A stretch of 64,000 nucleotides of DNA from Rhypophila decipiens (lineage: Eukaryota > Ascomycota > Sordariomycetes > Sordariales > Naviculisporaceae). A program made the position numbers and the translations under genes. Positions 1 to 11,950 of the stretch are shown piece after piece; within the stretch, counting starts at the first letter, position 1; each line of letters opens with the position of its first letter. The DNA lies in assembly GCA_033297075.1 (NCBI GenBank), contig MU858133.1, positions 96,585 to 160,584 of the forward strand. Direction: 5' to 3'. The notes under the pieces were generated by a model. The model saw only the letters and a program-made list of their open reading frames with translations. It did not search any database and was not told where the DNA came from.

Positions 1-462
1 CCGGCTGTGAAATATCAATGGCGTTAGCCTTCAAACTCGTACGGTACTTATACATAGAATAAGTTTGATAATTGCTCGCATACCGTTTTCAAAGGCCCGG
101 AAAGAGGTCTCAAGAGCCAAGCGATGGTGGGGGTCCATGCCAGCCGCCTCTTTAGCGGTGATGGAAAAGAACGGAGCATCAAATGCCGCGGCATCGTCCT
201 TTAGAAAGTGCGCCCCACGACTATGGAGCTACATGTATGCATCAATTTGTCAGACGACTCAAGTCCACTCACGGGCAGCCATACATACCTTGTTCTCAGA
301 AGTCTCATGCTCCTTGACATAGAAAGAATCTATGTTCAGGCGAGATGCAGGCCACTCCGTCATGGCATTGCGTCGATTGGCAATCATGTCCCAAAACCCT
401 TCCTCGTCTACAGCGTCCTGAGGGAGCTTGAAAGCCACGCCAACAATGGCAATGTCTTGCAT
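1..462 (-). CDS. Highly reducing PKS, 5' end only (KS domain N-terminus)
   Basis: Only the N-terminal part is present; the gene runs off the left edge. Three exons can be read on the minus strand: 462-289, 228-84 and 4-1. The start [14 protein letters not shown] is the usual opening of a ketosynthase domain. The second exon carries the conserved GAHFL...[24 protein letters not shown] block that precedes the KS active site. Both introns have GTATG donors and AG acceptors in a consistent phase, and exon 3 would continue as E-N-A-G. The active-site Cys lies outside the window. A KS at the extreme N-terminus without a SAT domain suggests the highly reducing class, but the later domains cannot be seen. 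It is divergent from the FSH hydrolase at 1552, which fits product release by a LovG-like enzyme. An in-frame Met at 528 would add 22 residues; the Met at 462 fits the family better. Confidence 0.85.
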
Positions 463-1551
463 GGTTAGGCCGGAACGTTGAGTGAGTGAGGCAAATGGAG
501 TAAACAAGTGATGAGCAAGAATTGACAAGGGCGCTTTCGAGAGTGAGAATGGAAGTGTAATAGACTTTCAGAACGAAGCCCAATATTGTGCAAGCCCGTC
601 GTGACTCGTGCTGATAAATACCTAGTGCGTATGGAACTTGTGTACTACGCGGCGGAAGTGTACAGTACCAATGGCCATTGAAGTCCTGAGTGTCCCTGGT
701 CAGATTTCACAGAATGGCTCGGTCTGTACTGCCTTTTAGTCATGAAATGTCCATCCAAAATACGTCGGTGTGACTGTTGGTGTGTTTTGATGCAAATCTC
801 ACCCTTACTATCTACATGTAGTCACAACAGATCTCTTTCTTGTCCTGCATTTGAATCGACCGCTGGAAGATTCTGATGTTCAACCCTCCGTCCAAATCAT
901 GACAGCAACTGGAGATTGTCACTAACAATTCAATGGTCCCTTCTCCTGTCATCATCTCACACCAATAAACAGCAAACAGACCTTTGTTGTAGCGTTGGGG
1001 TTCCATCAGGCTTGGCGGCCCCGGCCAACACTCGGTCCAAGTTCCTGTTCGTTATGAGATAGACGGGCCGTGCCGCATGCATAGACTGATCGGTGATAAA
1101 AGGTATCCGGAGGCTGTGTGACGGGCACAGCTTACTTGTCGGAGAGTGGTCGGTGAGTAGTTCAAAGTGATGGCGCCCAGCAACTCAGTGTACCCTTCGT
1201 GGTCGATCATTTCTTTCCAACTAGATCACCTAAAGTAATGTTGGACCGAGGCAAATAAACTGCCCAGTCCCTGGTAGAATGGTTTGTTGGTCTGATCAAG
1301 CAACAAAACATGATGCAGGCAGGGTTTTGCAGAATTATCACAGCGGCGTCAGTGTGATTGGATAGCACACGCAGCGAGAGCATTGTCGCATATATATACG
1401 GGCCCTTGGTTCATCACACTTGTGTTGATCTTGAGCAGAAGGAACTTATCAGATGTATGGCATAGCAGACCCAAGGTTCGTGACTGCTCTGCATGCCGAG
1501 AAAGAACAGTGCTACCTCTCGTATCACCCAGACGACCAACGGCATCACGAA
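463..1551. promoter_or_regulatory. Shared divergent promoter region of the PKS fragment and the FSH hydrolase
   Basis: About 1.1 kb without a convincing ORF. A TATA-like stretch (ATATATA, near 1390) lies about 160 bases before the hydrolase start. The palindrome of the second cluster (TCTCGGCCGAGA) is absent here, which suggests this locus is under separate control. Confidence 0.5.
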
Positions 1552-2472
1552 ATGCGGTTCCTTTGTTTTCATGGTATGGGTACCAACGGATATGTAGGTA
1601 TCTTCCTCCCCGGCCCGCTTTCCACGCCATGGCAATGTTCCTGATCTCGATATGGGCGCGGTACGGATGTCAAGGTGTTCGAGAGACAGACAGGTCAGTA
1701 CTGCTGGTATACAGATACCGAGAGGTGTTGGTTCAGAAGTTGACATCCAACACCTCAGCAACCTTGCGGCAGGCGCTGGGTCGCACCCATGAATTTGTGT
1801 TTCTCACCGGAAGGGTTCCCAGCAGAGCCCCTGGTGAGGCTTGTGAGTACATTTCTTCGCCACCTTCCGAATCAGTAACGTACAGGAGGCGCATCGTTAC
1901 CCACCATAAAAGCCAGAGCGACAGACTTGACTGACAATGCCTTCGATCGTCACGATGCTACCCTAGGTAATGCACATTGCACGAATGACAGCTATCGGTT
2001 CCTAGGGGAGGACCAAGAGACCAACATGGCCCTTCTCAACGATCTGGTCCGGTCCGTACTCGAACTGGGCCCCTTTGACGGGGTCATGGGCTTCTCAGAA
2101 GGCGGTGCAGTGGCGGCCAGTCTGCTGGTTGAGGATTCCAGGCGACCTTTTGCGCGCTTCAGGTGTGGGATATTCCTCTCCGCCGCACGGCCGCCTGACC
2201 CCGACAATATCATGACTGGTTCCGACAGGCGACTGGACTTCTCCACCGATGGGGTCGTGTTGAATATCCCTACGGCCCATATCTGGTCGCCCAGTGGTGA
2301 TATTTGCCCTGGGATGGGCCGGAAACTGGCCTTACTCTGTAACCAGACATTGAGGGAGGAGTTTGTGCACCTGCTTGGCCACCAGGTGCCCGGCCCTGTG
2401 TCGGACGAGTTTCTCAGTGGAACAATCAAGGCGATCGAGCGGACCGTCGAACGAGCGAGGGCTAGCGGCTGA
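1552..2472 (+). CDS. FSH-family serine hydrolase (LovG-like thioesterase candidate)
   Basis: Alpha/beta hydrolase of the fungal FSH1 family, small esterases of which some (LovG, for example) release products from highly reducing PKSs. The start MRFLCFHGMGTNG is the typical first strand and oxyanion region. A middle exon has NTSATLRQALGRTHEFVFLTG, matching the family's block of a residue run before HEF.F..G. The last long exon holds GPFDGVMGFSEGGAVAASLL, with the nucleophile Ser in GFSEGG. The late His lies in HLLGHQVP near the C-terminus. At least three introns are needed in the first 450 bases, and their exact joints are uncertain. It sits head to head with the PKS fragment. The family is clear; the partner enzyme is inferred from position. 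Confidence 0.78.
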
Positions 2473-2727
2473 GCCTAGTGTCAGAGTGTGCAAAATGCAT
2501 CGAACATAAACATGTTCTTCTTAGGTCAAGAAAACATTGGTCCCTCTTGCTCTTCTGGCAGTATCACATAGCGAGTCAATATGTGCTACGGAAGTGCCTG
2601 CTGTTAAAATTCACAACGTACTGATCACAATCTGCCCTGGTAATAGCCCATTACCATCAACCTTCCCTAACTATTCCTCTGTTCATCTGCGCTTCAAAGC
2701 CGAAAGTTAGATCAAAACATAGGTATC

Positions 2728-4976
2728 CTACACCACCAGCTGCTTTTTCTTCCACAGCAAAAAGACAGCAGGAATTTGCAATGCCGAACAGACAACCAGA
2801 ACAATCATCTGCCTATTATAACCCTCGCAAAGAACTAACCTGACCTCGTCTTGCAATTCGATTGGCATGGAGCTAAGCGCCATGCCCAGCTTCAAGAGAG
2901 AGCTCAGGTCAGAGGCACCGAGTAGCCTAGCCAGCTCGGGCCTTACATGGCTGTTGAAGACGGACGTCGCAATGGCCATTGTCACCGCGCCTCCGATCAT
3001 TCTGATTTGGCTGGCTGCGCCCATGCCCACGGCTTATCAAAGCTGCCTGTTAGCCTCTGTGAAATACTGTGGATTTGGAGTCTGGTAGGACGTACCTTGA
3101 TCTCGCAACTCAACAGTTTGCGGGATCAGGAGGTAGAGCAAGGTATAACTCATTCCTCCACCAAACCCAGCGAGGACCTGGAATCCGTAGATTTGGGAAG
3201 GGATGTCGGTGGTGATAGGAAGCGTTCCCAGCAGCGCAAATCCGATGACTTGGAGACAGGACCCGGCAAAGATGACGAATATGACGGGCAGTTTCCCTTT
3301 GTTTGTTATTCCCGCCGCAAAGATGGTACCAATGGGCATGGACATGGTGAATGGCAGGATCTTCAACTCATAGTCAGCATCCTAAGAGCATTCTGAATCG
3401 AAAATGATGGCCAAAATTACTTACCCTAGTACCTGCTTGGATGCCCGAAAGCCCATGGACGAGCTGAAATCTCTGAGGTAGCTGGAATATTGAGACAATA
3501 AGAGGACCACCTAGCAAAGTCAAGCACCTGAACGGAAGCGACTTAGTGCTGTACCTCGGGCTCAGTTACAGGGAACCAGTCAGTAGACACACTTACAGCA
3601 GTATTCCAACCATGAGACGGTTGGTGAAAAACCTCCACGTCAGAATGGGCTCGCGCAGCCCATCTTGAAGGGTGACATATCGCTCCCATAAAAGCAAAAC
3701 AACCCAGCAAATTGCCGATAACACCAATAGCGAGATGACATATGCCGATCGCCAGGGAAACCTGGCATCGGCTTCTTCAAAACCGGCAGTCAAGAAGACA
3801 ACCGCCACGAGAAGAAGAAATGTCCCTGGTATGTCCACTCTCACTAGACTAGACTTGGAGGTCAACTTTTGCACCAGCCCGACCTTTTCTGCATTTCCTT
3901 GTGCTCTGCCTTGGTGTGGGAAGTCGTGCGGTAGACCGATGTGAGCAAACAGTAGGGCTGTAAGCCCGATGGGGACACTGGAAATGTGGAGACAAGTCAG
4001 ATCTCATGGGCTTCAGTTGTCGCACTCTGATTGCTGCAGTTATAGATGCGGATGCTTACTTGATGATAAAAACCCATCGCCAATTTGTATTCGAGCTTAT
4101 GGCACCTCCGATAATTGGACCAAGGAGCAATGCGAGTGAGGTGGCGATGGATAGCTGCGAGACGTATTTTGGATATTTCTCCTTGGGAACAAGCTCGGTG
4201 ATGATGACGGTACTGAGAGAGAAACACCCGCCTCCGCCGATACCTTGGAAAGCTCGAAACGTAATACTGCGTAGTGACATGTTGGCATGGTGTTGACGGC
4301 AATGGGAGAACGCTGACGAGGCAGAAGATGGGCAACGTACAGCTGTGTCATGGACTGCGCAGCACTGCACGCGGCCGAGAAAATAACAAAGACTATGATG
4401 GAAAAGACATAGACGGGCTTTCTGCCAAGGATATCGCTCAACTTGGCCAGGATGACAATCACAGCTTTTCGCAGACATCGAATTGTTTGCTCCTGGTTAG
4501 TCATGGCTGTACACACTCGAGAAAAGAGGAAAAACGCACCGACGTATCCAAGCAAGTAGCTGGATATCACCCAGGCAGCATGTTCAAACCCCCCCAGATC
4601 GTCGATGATGGAGATTAATGCAGTGGTGACAATAGGGATCTCTAGGTGTACCATAAAGACAAATACTGCTAGCCTTCGGGCAAGAACAGTGATGCCGTTA
4701 GCGTATAACCACCTGAAAATATGGGGAAATACAGCAGGCGATCTGCTAGGGTGGTAAAGGGGTGAGAGGCTGTTGGGTTGCGGTGTGTTAGACTCACGAA
4801 ATGGTAACGAGCCAAAATCGGACCCCCTCAAGGTAGACGATGGTCTCTGCCTCCCTGCATTCGTCGCTCGACTCGTGTTGTTTCGCGTCACTGCCTCCAA
4901 TACCTTGGTCTTCCTTCATGTTGAGCGTCTGGGGCATACCCTTCACTCCCTCAAGATCAGTTTTGTCTGTCTCCAT
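2728..4976 (-). CDS. MFS transporter (drug/toxin efflux type)
   Basis: Multi-exon membrane transporter. A charged cytosolic N-terminus (METDKTDLEGVKG...) is followed by LAVFVFMVHLEIPIVTTALISIIDDLGGF and AAWVISSYLLGYVG (TM1-2). Next come KLSDILGRKPVYVFSI (the MFS loop 2-3 signature), FRAFQGIGGGGCFSLSTVIITELVP (TM4), and LALLLGPIIGGAISSNTNWRWVFII (TM5 motif C-like region). The C-terminal half lies in exons near 3874-3593, 3366-3110 and 3030-2728 and ends in ...LQIPAVFLLWKKKQLVV. About five or six short introns interrupt it. The length and motifs fit the fungal 12-14 TM efflux group. Next to a PKS, export or self-protection is the usual role, but the substrate cannot be read. The Met used is at 4976; an in-frame Met at 5045 would add 23 residues. 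Confidence 0.85.
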
Positions 4977-5994
4977 ATTGCTTGAGAGTTGATGATTTGG
5001 TGGGAAAAGGGAGAACTGCAAGAAGTTTGATGACGTCTTTGGCATGGGATAGATCTGAAAGCCCCTGTGAAGTCGAGATTTCGAGAGTCGATGTCACGAA
5101 GACCTATTATCCGTCCCAACGACCAATCGCTTTGACAACTCTTGGCAGCTATGTCCGATAGCAAGTTGATGATTAGCCGTGACATCTTGAGACCCAACTG
5201 CATAAGAGACACTGCCATACCTTCCTAAATAAGTAAACTCTTACCTCGTCGGCACCAACATAGTAAGACAGCGCCAATCCCAATGTTTACCAAACCTGGA
5301 GGTGTTACATTCTGCGCCGTATTTCGGTGTGTTTTCACACTCATTGATCAGGATATATATGATTCCATCCGCGGTTCGTTGTTGACGCTCTCATGGTGCC
5401 CTTTAACTCATGCTGCATCCAATCCTTGTGAACCATTCAGATCTACCATGGCGGAAGGATAAGCCGGTATACGCGGAACTGGAAGGCTGAAACTTATGTG
5501 CGCGCTTGCTTGAGTGAGGTCCTGGACCAGTGAATGACTTCCGTGGCCAAGACTGACTGTCATCCACGTCTGAGGGAACCAAGAGCTCGTCACACGAGCA
5601 GGTTCATGATCACAACGGGCCGCGTCAAAGGACAAAATTACCGGAAAGGCGCCCATGAACGACTCGAAACTCCCGAGTCTGTCCTGCTTAATCACCTGCT
5701 TAGATTATGCTTGTTGGGGGCGAGGTCTTGCTACCCAATCTTTGACTGTTGTCCCCGGATGCCGTCTCGAACCTCGTCGCAAATATTCTCATTCCCAGTA
5801 GTCATGGCCATGGTATTTCTCAGTAGGTACGGTGCCACGAAGAAAAGATTCAAAAGAGCCCAAGGACATTTTATTCGTGGCCACCTGCATCTTCAAAATC
5901 GTAAAGTTCGAAGCAGATTGCCGTCTCACCAACTCCCTGCGCTTTCCGATATCGTTGCAAGTGGTTCCTATCAACAGCGTGAGAGAATATCAAC
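4977..5994. other. Intergenic region between divergent MFS and rhodopsin-domain genes
   Basis: About 1 kb. The small ORFs here show no recognisable domain. It presumably contains both promoters. I see no repeat or RNA gene. Confidence 0.4.
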
Positions 5995-7543
5995 ATGAGC
6001 CTCAGCCAGATCTCTAGCCTTCCTCCTACCCAGCAGGAGGCGATCCTCAACGGCCCAGCGCTGGGGCCTCCGCCCGGTGTCCTGCCGAACCTTATTGACC
6101 CACCAAACAGAAACCAGTTCGCCAGCGCCGTGACCATCATTTGCCTAGTTACAGCTACATTTTCTGTTCTTCTTCGTGTCATTCTCCAGGTCTTTGTCAT
6201 GAAGAAGGTCAGGATTACAGACGGTAAATCCCACCACCACTCGTCCTCACGTCCTCACGTCCTTGGCATCGTGGTCCTCAGGCTTGCTAATGATCTGTCA
6301 ACGAGGGCGATTACAAACAGCATTACTTTTGATAGGATATGTATGTCAGATACTTATTGAGTTTCCACCGACCCTTGATCACAGCTGACCACCAACCTGC
6401 CAGGCAAACTTTCTTGCGTTTGTTTACTGTGTTTATCGTATAATCCACGGGACAGGCTTTTTCGTCCATCAATGGAACGTGCGAGTCAAGGACATTGCTG
6501 AGTTTGGCTATGTATGCCCGTCACCTTTGCTCATTCCCATGCAACATGTTTTTTATCTGACAATATGGACCAACGACAACGCAGGTTATCCATATGGGAT
6601 CCAATCTATACGGGGGAGTGATGCTCTCCATCAAGTCCGCCGTTCTTCTCGAATGGATGCACATCTTTGTCCCACGAGGCTGGCGAAACGGTTTTTTCTG
6701 GTGCTGTGTGGCCATCCTCACTGTCAACGTCATTTTCTACATCGCCGGCATAGTGATCGAGAGCCTCTCCTGCATCCCGTATGCTGCCATATGGGATAAG
6801 ACGATACCAGGCGCCAAGTGCTTGAACCGAAAGGCCCTGGATCTCACGTCTTCCATCCTCAACCTCATCATCGACCTGGCAATTCTGATTCTCCCCCATC
6901 GCGTCATCTGGCAATTGCATCTTTCGGTAACCAAGAAATTCGGTATTTCCGTCCTGTTCATTATCGGTATATTGTAGGTTCTTAGTTTCTTCCTCTAGAA
7001 TTCTGGCGCTAATTCGATTTTTACAGTGCTTGCGGCGCCGCTGCCGTTCGCATTGCCGTAACGTGGACGTATTGCCAGTCAGACGACATAACCTACACTG
7101 TCTCGGCTGTATCACTCTGGGGATTGGCCGAAGTGACAGCCGTCTTCCTCGTCCTTTGCATTCCGCATTGGCCAAAGGTTATGAAAGAGATTGGCGTCAC
7201 CTCATGGCTCACGTCATCTGTCAAGTCATTGATCGGTATAACTTCTTCCGACAAATCCGCCACAGTTGCGGTCGATAATGCCTGGAGTGCCAATGGCCCG
7301 GCTGTTGCAGTTTCCAAAGTGACTGCAGGTGGTGGGACAAACATGGAGATGACAGCATTTGACTCGAGAAGGGACTTGAATGACAGTAACGTCGAGCTCC
7401 AGGGCAGTAACGGTGGAATTGTGCAGACTATTGAGTTGTCTACAAAGTCGTCCACCGAGAACAGCGTTACCCCGTGGGATGTTGAGGATAGCTTTTACCG
7501 GCAACATCCGTGGGCCGAAAGGAAGTCAAATGTTCCTATGTAA
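5995..7543 (+). CDS. Fungal rhodopsin-domain integral membrane protein (PTH11-like group)
   Basis: Seven-helix membrane protein of the fungal rhodopsin-domain family. Exons start with MSLSQISSLPPTQQEAILNG and a first helix FASAVTIICLVTATFSVLLRV. A small exon (about 6305-6340, TALLLIGY) follows, then NFLAFVYCVYRIIHGTGFFVHQWNV, and a long exon with the helices around SIKSAVLLEWMHIFVP, FWCCVAILTVNVIFYIAGIV and LNLIIDLAILILPHRVIW. The next exon has CGAAAVRIAVTWTYCQSDD. The C-terminal tail is long, hydrophilic and Ser/Thr-rich, as is usual in this family. Such proteins are common beside secondary-metabolite genes, but their function is mostly unknown. Joints agree with GT-AG rules; I did not test alternative small exons. 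Confidence 0.75.
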
Positions 7544-8396
7544 GTAACCGTTATGTGAGATTTCCCATCAAGTTCAGATAGTTGAATGCATACTTCGTTG
7601 AACAAACTTTGGGCCAAGTGTTTTGTGAATAAACTGAGCCCAAAACCTAGTAATGAAGCCAACCTTGGCACATTTCTCGAGCCTGTTGATCATACACGAA
7701 TACGACTGTATGAGCCACCAGGCTTCGTAAACAGCTCTGAAAGTGTGAGAGGACAGAATCACAGTGGTTGTCGTGTTTCATGGCATGTGAATTAATCTAC
7801 GGCCCGTTACGCGTTGTTCCCGACATCACCAACCGCATACGTGTATGCAAGAGCGGGATTGGGTCGTTGGCGTGATTACCGACATGTAGGAGGGCAAACC
7901 AAAAAGTCTAGATCAACTAATCGGTGTGCTCAGGGAACCTCGACCTTTCTATTTATCTACTGCTACCACACAGAATGTGACTCAGGGCCTTGGGCCAACA
8001 AAGCCCAAGCATGCTGCAATCTCCTGTCATGAGAGGTCAACAGGACGCCCACCAACAAACCTTGAACCGCCAGCAGCCATCACATATTTGTGCCATATAC
8101 CTACACCATAACACCAACGCCGCATCCGTCGCCAACGTGCCGACCCGGTGAAGACGTGCATTAGCCTTCCCGGTATTGTGCCCCAGCCCTACAGCGCATT
8201 TCCCTGTTTCCTTCCGTTGTGTACCGTGGGCACATATAGCAGTGACCAAACTTTTATCTCGGTCGGCAAGTAATCGCCAGTCCATCACAGTGTCGTTTCT
8301 TCACGTCGCCATCTTGCCTCCCTCCGCTCCCGCTTTAGACACCTTTCTTCTATCACCTACACGACGAGTGCTGACCTCGATTATCGATACACGACC
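7544..8396. other. Intergenic region upstream of the P450 gene
   Basis: About 850 bases with no supported gene, RNA or repeat. It must include the terminator of the membrane-protein gene and the promoter of the P450. Confidence 0.4.
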
Positions 8397-10222
8397 ATGG
8401 CTTCTTGGAGCGGAGGACTCGTAATGGTGGTGGGCTATGGCTCGCTACTTGTGGTGTCTTACGTAAGGTTTCTGCTACAGCGTTTCCGCGCCCAAATTGG
8501 AGGCGGCTCAGGACTGATGACTGGACGAGTGACAATCAGCTTTCCTTACTCTTCACCTACCGTGCCCGGTTTCACCCCCTGAGCAAGTATTCTGGCCCGA
8601 GCATAGCCAAAGTATCTGATGTCTACGGGGGATTTTATGCACTCCTGATGCGGCTTCACCTAGTCACTTACAGAGACCACATCAGGTACGGTCCGGTGAT
8701 GCGCCATGGTCCTAACAAACTCGTCTTCAACTCCGCCGCCGCACTGCAAGGTAATGTCGACACAAAACTGACCTACTCACATCTATGCTGCCTTTGTATA
8801 CTCTAACTAACATGCTTTTCGATAAAAGACATCTACAACAATGACCGCGTCACTAAATCCCACGTCTACCTCCTCACTGTCAACTCCCCCGGTGTTTACA
8901 GCATCTTCAATGCCATTGACAAGCACCAGCATCGCATTCGCCGCAAGCTCATTGGACAGGCTGTCACCGAACGCTCGATGCGCGCCTTTGAACCTACAAT
9001 GACCAGCCAGATCAACATCTTCCTCAAGCGCCTGCTGATTTGCTCCGGGGCGAGGTCGCCACCACAACCCGTCAATATGACAGATATATGTAAACGGCTG
9101 GGCATCGACATTGTGGGGCTCTTGGCCTTTGGATACAGGCTCAATACGCAGACGAGAGCAAAGTACCAGTTTATCCTCAAGGGACTAAAAGCAGGGAACT
9201 ACAAGAGCAACTCCTTTATGCAGTTCCCCTTGCTCAAGAAGCTGAGGATCGACAGTTTGTTGCATGTCCTGAGCGTGGCCCAGCGGACACGATACATGAG
9301 CATGATGGAGACGATGATCAGCTCCAGGCTTGCGCAGGAGACCCATGCGCACAATGACTTGTACTCCTTTGTCGCCCATGACATTGATACAGGTGGAGGC
9401 GGAGGGATTAGAGTTGGACAGCTGTGGACAGAGGCCCTCTTCTTCTTTCCAGCTGGTTGGTCGTGCCTTTCCCGTTCTCCATACTCAATGTCGCAGATGA
9501 CGCTAACTTGGCCGCATTCATCATCAGGAGGCGACACAACATCTACCGCCCTCAGCGCCATGTTCTTCTACCTCTCTCGCAACCCAGACGTCTACAAGAA
9601 ACTCGCAGATGAAATACGAAGTATCTTCACATCCGGCATCGACATTCAAGGTGGTCCCAGGCTCTCCAGCTGCCGATACCTCCGCGCATGTATCGACGAA
9701 ACTCTTCGCATGTCGCCTCCTGTGCCTGGAACATTATGGAGGGAACTCATCTCCGAGGAGGCTTCGAAACAAAATGCGGCACCATTCCTGGTAGACGGCC
9801 ACGTCATATCGCCTGGCACCCAAGTCGGGGTGAACATCTACACTCTGCACCACAACCCCGAGTATTTCCCTGATCCGTTCGTATTCTCGCCAGAGAGATG
9901 GCTCGTGAATGACGAGAAGCAGCTCAAGAGCATGAACTCGGCATTTGCTGCATTCTCGTTTGGAGCAAGAGGCTGTGCGGGCAAGGCAATGGCCTACTTG
10001 GAGATGAGCCTCGTAGTGGCCAAGACGCTGTGGTATTTTGACTTTGAAATGGCTGACGGAGAGTTGGGTGCTACAGGTGCAGGAGTTCCAGGTCCAAGGA
10101 ACTTGAGAATTGGTAGGGGGAGGCCGGAAGAGTTCCAGCTGTATGACATCTTTTCGTCGACGCATGATGGCCCGGTTTTGAAGTTTGCTTGTCGCGGAGA
10201 GCTTGGGAAAGAGCTGGACTAA
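8397..10222 (+). CDS. Cytochrome P450 (benzoate-4-monooxygenase-like group)
   Basis: Four exons: 8397-8462, 8540-8750, 8829-9455 and 9528-10222, giving about 532 residues. The N-terminal membrane anchor is GLVMVVGYGSLLVVSY. Downstream are the PPG-region remnant FHPLSKYSGP, the I-helix PAGGDTTSTALS (formed only after removing the last intron), the ExxR helix CIDETLRMSPP, the PERW block FSPERW and the heme loop FSFGARGCAGKAMA with its Cys ligand. The organisation resembles fungal CYP53-like or related tailoring P450s. It lies with the PKS fragment, hydrolase, transporter and membrane protein and is likely a tailoring enzyme of that locus. The last intron (9456-9527) is 72 nt, a multiple of three and free of stops, so gene finders may read through it. 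The substrate is unknown. Confidence 0.88.
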
Positions 10223-10399
10223 CTTCCTCAGTACGGATCGTGGATAACTTGAACTTGGTAGATCACTGCAAAATCAAGAAGCACTCATATTATTGAGAAC
10301 AAACATGTAACTGGGTCGAGGATTGGGATATGAAATGAACTATATGTGCCTTCTATGACAAATACCAGACATCAAGGGTGTTCTTTTATCAAGCAGTCA

Positions 10400-11299
10400 T
10401 CAGTATCTCTCCATGATGTACCCCGTTTTCAACGAATCCCCCTCCTTCCAATAGCCAGCCTCCTTCAACAAAGCCAAGAGCTCTCCCTGCTTCTCCTTGG
10501 CCTGCGCAATTTCCTCCGTCTTGAACGAAATCTCGACGGTGTTCTCCCACTCCGCCCCAGTCCCCTCAGCAGCTTTGATGGGCCAAATCTCAATATCGAC
10601 CTCCAAACCATTCCAGACTCCTTCATACCGCTCTGCAAAGACTGGTCCGTAAATCCTCGACCGGCTAAGCTCATCAGTCCCCCATCCCTTCACACCACCC
10701 CAATTATCGAATGTCTTGGGAGCGGTTTTCACGAGCATACGACGACAAGTCTCTTCATCGGGTAGTTCAATCGGCCCCTGAGAACCAGACCCAGGGACGG
10801 GAATGTTCCAGTCAGCGGCCTTTTCCTTCTTCTTTTTGCTAATTGACAGTGTAAGCTTGGCATAGCCCCATTCTATCTGCGCGTCGTAGTCTCCTGATTC
10901 GGAGGCGTCAAAGCCGTCGGATGAAGCTTGAGCCAAGACAGAGTCAATGGCGGTGGATAAGACGCTGACGGGGGTGTTTGGGTCCGCGTTGTAGGTCGTC
11001 AGGGGAGATCCCACATCGGGAAGGGGAACATCGAGAGGGACGGGATAGCGCTTTTTGTAGGTCAGCTCAATCTTCTTGGGTTCGTCTTTCATGCGCCTGA
11101 TGCGAGGCGACCAGCCGGCCTGGTAGATTTTCTGGGTCTCGTCGGTGTCGAGGAATGCGACTGTCATTTGGATGGGAGTCGGCTTGGTTGAAGAGTCGGG
11201 GTTGAAAAGAGACAAGAAAGCGGGCAGCGGCTTGGACGTCGTTGGGTCGAGGACGGTCGAGGGATTGAGGAGAAGTTTAACTTCGAAGTCGGGGGTCAT
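10400..11299 (-). CDS. Conserved fungal protein, possibly CYTH-like
   Basis: Single-exon protein of 299 residues. It opens TPDFEVKLLL and continues with MTVAFLDTDE..., YQAGWSPRIRRM and ELTYKKRYPV. This spacing of an E-x-K strand, an R-I-R-R strand and a K-K-R strand resembles the CYTH (triphosphate tunnel) fold, with further acidic strands toward the C-terminus (VDIEIWPIKA, VEISFKTEEIAQAKEKQ). A Lys-rich patch (SKKKKEKAAD) sits in a loop. The family assignment is tentative and no activity is claimed. It is convergent with the P450, with 177 bases between the stops. The neighbourhood gives no functional clue; it may mark the end of the first biosynthetic locus. Confidence 0.7.
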   Translation of the reverse strand: MTPDFEVKLLLNPSTVLDPTTSKPLPAFLSLFNPDSSTKPTPIQMTVAFLDTDETQKIYQAGWSPRIRRMKDEPKKIELTYKKRYPVPLDVPLPDVGSPLTTYNADPNTPVSVLSTAIDSVLAQASSDGFDASESGDYDAQIEWGYAKLTLSISKKKKEKAADWNIPVPGSGSQGPIELPDEETCRRMLVKTAPKTFDNWGGVKGWGTDELSRSRIYGPVFAERYEGVWNGLEVDIEIWPIKAAEGTGAEWENTVEISFKTEEIAQAKEKQGELLALLKEAGYWKEGDSLKTGYIMERY

Positions 11300-11869
11300 G
11301 GGGGCGGCTGGTAGGGGTTTGATTGGTGGTTAGTAACGGAAAGGGAATTCTTGAAGATAGAAAGGGGCATACTGGACGAAGTCATCGTGGGGTTCCTGCA
11401 CTTGACTTGTTGATAAGCACCTGGCAGGGTTGTAAAAACACAGAGGATTTTCAGAATAAAGGTTTGAACTATTAGACTTGGAACGTGGGGAGTTCCAGTT
11501 GTTATCGCTTGCAATTGAAGTTGAAGCCAATGACCCTCGGATGAGAGGGGTTCGGGCTCTTCATATAACATATCGCCGTCAATGGTCTGGACTCGTCTAG
11601 GGCTGAAGATGACATGCATGATCGAAATAGTTTCCCGAATTGTCTCAGATTTGGTCAAATGAGCATCTTGATCAGTGGTCTGGTGGCTTGCCGCGTTCAG
11701 CTGAGCTGAAGAAGAGACACACCACTTCACTTTAGTACAATCTATCCTGCAGGATCGAGACCTGTCTGTAATACCGGTACACTGTCAGATGGTCATATGA
11801 ATAGGGACTACGTATTAGAGTACAAAAAAGTAGGTGCGTGGGTGACGAAAAGAAAGAAAGACAAATTCT
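11300..11869. other. Intergenic region upstream of the CYTH-like gene
   Basis: About 570 bases with promoter and 5' UTR of the minus-strand gene. I see no other gene. Short ORFs on the minus strand here have no recognisable content. Confidence 0.4.
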
Positions 11870-11950
11870 GGATGCACCCGGGATTGAACCGGGGACCTTT
11901 CACATACTCGCGGATGCGAAGCGAAAATCATACCGCTAGACCATGCACCC
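11870..11950 (-). tRNA. tRNA-Ala (anticodon CGC) with a short intron
   Basis: The minus strand folds as a tRNA. The acceptor stem is GGGTGCA with TGCATCC, and the T-arm is CCCGG-TTCAATC-CCGGG, which includes a B-box. The D-arm contains GGTCTAGCGGTATGA (A-box). The anticodon stem TTCGC pairs with GTGAA, leaving anticodon CGC (codon GCG, Ala). About 10-11 extra bases after position 37 form the canonical-site intron. The acceptor stem has a G3:U70 pair, the alanine identity element. CCA is not encoded, as expected in eukaryotes. The exact intron ends are uncertain by one base. Confidence 0.85.

Noticed and set aside
4371..4380. GCGGCCGAGA, similar to half of the cluster palindrome
   Set aside because: It lies inside the coding sequence of the MFS gene and lacks the other half; expected by chance.
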